Origin: Nicotiana tabacum
Lineage: Eukaryota > Streptophyta > Magnoliopsida > Solanales > Solanaceae
Length of the DNA stretch: 64,000 nt
Direction: 5' to 3'
NCBI RefSeq assembly: GCF_000715075.1
Contig: NC_134090.1
Coordinates: 46,755,792-46,819,791 of the forward strand
Shown: positions 58,994 through 64,000 of the stretch, one piece after another
Layout of the letters: every line of letters begins with the position of its first letter
How positions within the stretch are numbered: position 1 is the first letter of the stretch
Notes under the pieces: model-generated
The model's database searches: none
Seen by the model: the letters and a program-made list of their open reading frames with translations, nothing else
Told to the model about the DNA's origin: nothing
Translations under genes and position numbers: made by a program

Positions 58994-61202
58994 TACTAGG
59001 GATCTCTTGGTATCCCGAGGATCTCTCGGTATCCTCAATATAAGCCAGGGATCTCTTGGTATCCCGAGGATCTCTTGGTATCCTCAATATATGTGCGGGG
59101 GATCTCCCGGGAATCTAACTCGTAGTCCCAAAGTAAATGTGCAGGGGGAATCTCCCGGGAATCTAACCCGTAGTCCCAAAGTAAATGTGCAGGGGAAATC
59201 TCCCGGGAATCTAACCCGTAGTTCCAAAGTAAATGTGCAGGGGGGAATCTCCCGGGAATCTAACCCGTAGTTCCAAAGTAAATGTGCAGGGGGAATCTCC
59301 CGGGAATCTAACCCGTAGTTCCAAAGTAAATGTGCAGGGGGAATCTCCCGGGAATCTAACTCGTAGTCCCAAAGTAAATGTGCAGGGGGAATATCCCGGG
59401 AATCTAACCCGTAGTCCCAATTTAAAACACAGAGCAGCAACACAAGAATATTAAATTAAACGCTAATTTCGTACCAAGTAAACATCTACTTCTAGCCTAA
59501 CATGCTTCACGTAATGAAATTCAGGCAATTTAAGCAAATAGGCAATTAAGTCAACTAAACATGCCTTTCTAGACTAGCAACATGCTAAATTCACAAGTAG
59601 AATAAAACAAGAAAAGAACTCAATTGAAATACTTAAGGAAAAATCGGATTTCAACAATTAGCTCAAGTACGCGCTCGTCACCTCACGTACAGGGCATTTC
59701 AATTATCAAATATAGCACATCCTAAGGGGAAAGGTTCTCACACAAGGTTAGACAAGCGACTTACCTCGAACCGGCTCAAAATCAACTAGAAACCATGCTT
59801 TTGCCACGAGTATCCGATTCCAAATGGCCCAAATCTAATCAATTCAATTGCATATCGTAAATATCATCTCAAATAAATGATTCTATGTTTTAATTCAAAG
59901 CTAATAAGCGAAATTATGGAAAATGACCAAAACTCCCCTCGGGCCCATATCTCGGAATCAATAAAAATTTATATTCCCAGAAACCTCGCACTCTCACGAG
60001 TCTAACCATACGAAAATTATACAATTCCGACACTATTTGGTCTTTAAATCATCATTTTACATTTTTGAAAGGTTTCACAATTTTCTTCCCAAATTCCCTC
60101 TCAAATCACGAATTAAATGATGAATTCAGTGTTAGATTCATGTATTCTAGCCAAATCTGAGTTAAAATCACTTACCCCGATGAATTTCTTGAAAAACCTT
60201 CGAAAAATTGTCAAAATCCGAGCTCTCTAGGTCAAAATATCAAATAAAACCCAAAACCTCGTATTTATATAGAGTACCCTTCAGGTCAAACTCATGCGGC
60301 CGCGTCCCACTTCATGCGGCCCGCGTCCCTCTCCATGCGGCCGCATGCTATGGTCACGCGGTCCGCGTCAGTGAAGTTCAGAGAAGCTGCCAAACCCATT
60401 CATGCGGCCGCACCACAACTTTGTGCGGTCCGCGCCAGTCTTCATGCGGCCGCATTCCGTCTTTGTGGGGGCCGCACAACACTCACCGCGGGCGCACCTA
60501 TTTTTGTGCGGACCGCATGGGTGAGTTCTGGGGCCTGCAACCCCTGTAGACCTGCTACAGCTATGATTTTTGCACTAAAACATCCCAGAGCCTACCCGGA
60601 ACTTCAAACCAATTGTACCAACACATCTCATGACATTGTTCAAACTTGCTCAAAACTTCGGAACACTCACAACAACATCAAATCACCAATTTCACATAAG
60701 AGTCAAGCCTAAGAACTCCAAGAACTCTTAAATTATGTTTTCGATCAAAAACTGTATCAAATCTCGTCCGAATAACCTGAAATTTTGCACACACATCCCA
60801 AATGACATGACGGAGCTACTGAAACTTCCAGAATTTCATTCTGACCCTCGTATCAAAATCTCACTATCGGACCGGAAACTTCAAAAATTCAAACTTCGGC
60901 ATTTCAAGGCTAAATTAGCTACGGACCTCCAAAACACATTTCGAACACGCTCCCAGCCCCAAATTCACCTAACGGAGCTAACAGAACCGTCGGATTTCCA
61001 TTCTGAGGCTGTCTCCCCACTGTTCCGACTTCGGTCAACTTTCTAACACTTAAGCTCTCATTTAGGGACTAAGTGTCCCAAAACTCCTCAAAACTCAAAA
61101 CCGAGCATCCCGGCAAATCACATTAGCAGAAATAAACTTGGGGAAAGCAGTTAATAGGGGATCGGGGTATTAATTCTTAAAACGACCGGCCGGGTCGTCA
61201 CA
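58994..61202 (-). mobile_element. Element D 5' LTR, second part
   Basis: It resumes mid-array after the Ogre TSD. It continues through the 48-bp array, the donor-like motifs at 59759-59764 and 60170-60175, and the GCGGCCGC word cluster at 60292-60522, to GGTCGTCACA. It is nearly identical to 30740-32838 apart from repeat number. Confidence 0.9.
59092..59427. repeat. 48-bp tandem repeat in D 5' LTR, seven units
   Basis: It has the same unit as at 30834-31045 but seven copies instead of five. Because 48 is a multiple of three, both strands stay open across it; the resulting repeated peptides are artefacts. Confidence 0.9.
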
Positions 61203-61207
61203 AATAT

Positions 61208-61544
61208 TTTCGATAGAGGCTCAGTCTAAAGATGAGTGAAAGTAATAAGCTCATAACCAGGCCCCTCAAGCGAGCATCACTCATGTACATGTATATAAAT
61301 AGCCCCTCGAGCAAGCCTCTCAGTCACTCGTGACTCAACACTTACCAATCAGCGCTCACACTCAGCACTCACACTCAATAGTTACCATATAATAACCGCT
61401 GCGGCGTACAGCCCGATCCATATATTGTTGCGGCGTGCAGCCGGATCCATATATATAGTCGACTGCGCTCACTGGGGGTGTGAAAACTCCGGAGGAGCTC
61501 CTACATTTCAAGCGCTATATCGCTGCGGCGTGCAGCCCGATCCA

Positions 61545-61593
<49 letters not shown>

Positions 61594-63697
61594 ATGGCGT
61601 GCAGCCCGATCCATAAATATATATTCCTCACAATCAGGCCCTCGACCTCTCTCAGTCATTAACCTCACAATCAGACCCCCGGTCTATCTCAGTCATCAAC
61701 CTCACAATCAGACCCTTGGTCTATCTCAGTCATCAACCTCACGATCACTCGGACCATCAGTAAAACAGGGAACTCAGCCCAAACAGTTTTCACATTTTAA
61801 GAAGTAAAGTGATAAAATCAGATTTAAACATTTAAACAGGTAAAACATGACTGAGGATATGCTTTCAAAACAAATAGAGCGAGAAAAAATAGTTCAAGTG
61901 CCCCTACGGGTCTCAACAGGTCGGCACAAGGCCACAAACATGGCATACAACACAAAAATATGATATCAATCTCCAAAATATAGAATATCATAAGATTTCA
62001 AATCAAATACGCAACTTAACAGTCGTATGGGACTAACCAAGTCACAATCCCCAACGGTGCACGACTCCACGCTCGTCATCTAGTGTGTGCGTCACTTCAA
62101 AGTAGCACAACGATGTGAAATCTAGGGTTTCAAACCCTCATGACAGTATTTACAATCATAACTTACCTCGTTACGGTCCAAACTCTAGCCCGCGATGCCT
62201 TTGCCCTCACGAATCGACCTCCGGATGCTCCAAATCTAGCCACAATCAGTACATAACTATTAAAATATGCTAAGGGAACAAAGCCCACTCGAAAATATCC
62301 AATTTACATCAAAAATCTCGAAATTGCTCAAACCTGGCCCTCGGGCCCATGTCTCAAAATCCGATAAAAGTCACATCAATAGAATCCTCATCCTCTCACG
62401 AGTCTATACATACCAAGAACATCAAAATCGAACCGCAATTACCCTTTCAAATTCCCAATTTATTCTCTCCAAATCCAAGCCCTAATTCCACAATTTTTAG
62501 GCTTTAATTTCCACATTTTTCATGATTAAACAAGTACGAATCAATATAGGATCGAGTATTGAGTTCAAAAATCTTACCTCCAGGTGTTATCTCTTGAATC
62601 CCTCTTTAAATCCTCTTAAAAAGCTCCAAAATCGCACAAAAATGGTGAAAATTAGCCCCAAAATCGCGGACAATGGCTATTTAAACATTCTGCCCAGGCA
62701 TCAAAAACCTTCTTCGCGAACGCGGTCAACACCTCGCGTTCACGAAGCACAAAATAACTTTGACCCAAAATTACTCTTCGCGATCGCGACCAGCCACCCG
62801 CGAACGTGATGGCTCCTCAGCTTGACCCTTCGCGATCGTGTTACCTCTCTTGCGAACGCGATGAATAAAACACCTCAAGCCCAGCTGGCCAATTTTCTCT
62901 ACGCGAACACGGAGCTTTACCCGCGAACGCGATGCCCAAACAATCAGCCCTTCGTGAACGCGAAGGCTAAAATTCCAGCCTTAACCAGCTAACCATTCGC
63001 GAACGCGAAGGCCATTTCTCTGCAACACTGATCAGCAATTTTATGCAAATTCCAAACAACATGCAATGGTCCGATTGACCACCCTAGACCCTCGGGACCT
63101 CAACCAAACATGCCAACATATCCCATAACCATATTCAAATTTGTTTCAACCTTCGAAACTCTCAAACCAACATCAAAACACCAAAATCACATTGGATTCA
63201 AGCCTAAGAATTCCAAGAACTTTCAAATTACGCTTTTGATCAAAAACCCAACCAAACCACGTCCAAAATGACCTGAAATTTTGCACACACGTCACAAATG
63301 ACACAATGGAGCTACTGCAACTTTCGGAATTCCATTCCGACCCCTATATCAAAATCTCACCTATCAACCGGAAAACGCAAAAATCTCAATTTCGCCAATT
63401 CAAGACTAAACTTTCCACGGACTTCCAAAATGCATTCCGATCATGCTGCTAAGTCTCAAATAACCTAACGGAGCTAACCAAGTCATAAAAATTTCGATTC
63501 GAGATCATATGCAAATAAGTCAAACCTTTCAAATGTCAAGCTTCAAACTGAGAACTGTTCTTCCAAATTCATTCCGATTACCTTGAAAATCAAAACCAAC
63601 GATTTACATAAGTCATAATACATCACACGGAGCAAGTCATGCCTGAGAACTGGCGAGCAAAGTGTAAAAGCTCAAAACGACCGGTCAGATCATTACA
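61208..63697 (-). mobile_element. Element C, right arm
   Basis: This is the larger, 5' part of the solo LTR in sense. It starts after the D TSD (AATAT, 61203-61207). It contains local repeats at 61395-61745, donor-like motifs at 62161-62166 and 62572-62577, and a cluster of TTCGCGAACGCG-type words at about 62700-63020. No coding sequence is seen. Confidence 0.8.
61395..61745. repeat. Local repeats and AT microsatellite in element C
   Basis: GCGGCGTGCAGCCCGATCCAT-type units occur four times between 61399 and 61615, with an AT dinucleotide run at about 61547-61590 between the third and fourth. A unit of about 46 bp with CCTCACAATCAGACCC and TATCTCAGTCATCAA repeats at 61626-61745. Confidence 0.85.
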
Positions 63698-63702
63698 GTG
63701 AT

Positions 63703-63945
63703 ACCAGGTCTTGAAAATTTTGCTAGTAGACATATGATGGTTTTGGGTTATTTTACTTATCTCATTTGATCTTAAAATTAACATCTCTCACCTTATTAAC
63801 TTTTTACCTCCGATTTATGCATTAATTAAAAATCAGTTTTTTTAAAAATACTAAAATAAACAATCATGTGATTAGTTCATTGTTGACTTGCCTAGCGGTT
63901 GTATTGGCCGTCATCACGACCTATAGGAGAAATTGGGTCATGACG
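63703..63945 (+). mobile_element. Element A 3' LTR, second part
   Basis: It matches 6320-6563 of the 5' LTR, including AATTTTGCTAG and ATGATGGTTTTGGGTTATT, and ends GGGTCATGAC. It follows the element C TSD GTGAT. Confidence 0.85.
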
Positions 63946-64000
63946 CCTGCAATGGACCCTTCGCACCTGCGGCTACTCCTTTCGCAGGTTCGATTGCACC
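63946..64000 (-). mobile_element. Element E 5' LTR, second part (cut by window edge)
   Basis: It continues E's word cluster (TTCGCACCTGCGGC, TTCGCAGGTTCGATT), comparable with 12640-12675 in B. The rest lies right of the window. Confidence 0.65.

Larger units (their letters stand above)
29952..61202 (-). mobile_element. Element D: Tekay-like Ty3-gypsy retrotransposon, split by Ogre
   Basis: D reads on the minus strand. Its 3' LTR is 29952-32838. The 5' LTR is 37979-38753 plus 58994-61202. The primer site is at 37964-37975. Without the Ogre insert D measures about 11.0 kb. The LTRs are very similar and most differences are transitions, so D is younger than A and B. The coding region is nearly full length, with twelve nonsense codons and one clear single-base deletion. 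Confidence 0.9.
29184..63697 (-). mobile_element. Element C: solo LTR of a third gypsy family, split by D
   Basis: The outer arms run from TGTCACGACCC at 29184 to GATCATTACA at 63697, flanked by GTGAC (29179-29183) and GTGAT (63698-63702). The flanks match element A's intact LTR (6301-6345) exactly where the join is expected. Without D, C is about 3.26 kb. It has no gag, pol, primer site or polypurine tract, so it reads as one LTR left after LTR-LTR recombination. It shares the twin donor motifs and the word cluster of the other families. Confidence 0.8.
3959..63945 (+). mobile_element. Element A: Tekay-like Ty3-gypsy retrotransposon, interrupted
   Basis: The element reads on the plus strand: 5' LTR, iMet primer site, gag, protease, RT, RNase H, integrase, chromodomain-like tail, polypurine tract, 3' LTR. 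Without the CACTA insert in gag and the C/D/Ogre stack in its 3' LTR, it measures about 10.6 kb, the same as B. The flanking 5-mers are TCTGT (3954-3958) and CCTGC (63946-63950). These are identical apart from two C/T differences, which I read as a decayed TSD. The final LTR base appears changed (CA to CG). Many stops and frameshifts make it a dead copy. Confidence 0.85.

Noticed and set aside
58980..59454. Overlapping open frames with repeated peptides on both strands
   Set aside because: They come from the 48-bp tandem repeat, whose length is a multiple of three. They lie in an LTR and show no coding features.

Overview
This window is plant nuclear DNA made almost entirely of transposable elements. 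I see no host gene, tRNA, rRNA or CRISPR array. The organism is probably a Solanaceae species, with Nicotiana as my best guess. The reasons are the element mix (Tekay/Del-type Ty3-gypsy elements with iMet-type primer sites, and a roughly 20 kb Ogre/Tat-type element), the AT-rich noncoding DNA, and LTR sequences resembling ones I associate with tobacco and its relatives. The genus is inference. The nesting suggests pericentromeric or other gene-poor heterochromatin.

The layout is a set of nested insertions, read from LTR ends (TG..CA), primer sites, polypurine tracts and target-site duplications (TSDs). Outermost is element E, a decayed minus-strand gypsy (internal remnant 673-1826, LTR 1842-3958 resuming at 63946). 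Element A, plus strand, sits in E's LTR and spans 3959-63945; its own sequence is only about 10.6 kb. A's gag is interrupted by a non-autonomous CACTA transposon (7761-22636, TSD TAT). The CACTA in turn holds gypsy element B (10682-21263, minus strand). A's 3' LTR is interrupted by C, which reads as a solo LTR (29184-63697). C is interrupted by gypsy element D (29952-61202, minus strand). D's 5' LTR is interrupted by an Ogre-type element (38754-58988, minus strand, perfect TSD ATATG). The longest chain is five deep: E > A > C > D > Ogre. A second, opposite-orientation Ogre-type LTR end lies at 1-672.

A, B and D share one organisation: LTR, iMet-like primer site, gag with a CCHC knuckle, protease, RT, RNase H, integrase, a chromodomain-like tail, polypurine tract, LTR. 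With nested inserts removed they measure about 10.6, 10.6 and 11.0 kb. The Ogre element adds an ORF1 upstream of gag, a G-patch-like segment after protease, a likely intron between protease and RT, and a second archaeal-type RNase H. All coding regions are broken by stops or frameshifts, so none should be autonomous now. Decay fits the nesting: E is worst and A has many stops, while D and the Ogre element keep long open segments.

The less expected signals are in noncoding parts. All LTRs of the five related gypsy families carry two splice-donor-like motifs 390-412 nt apart, and most carry an acceptor-like site downstream. They also carry, at a fixed offset, a cluster of short GC-rich palindromic words whose wording differs by family. 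Nonsense codons in D are all C-to-T type changes, and ten of twelve are CAG to TAG. The Ogre element carries four dispersed copies of a hairpin-like cassette, with one compensatory base-pair change.
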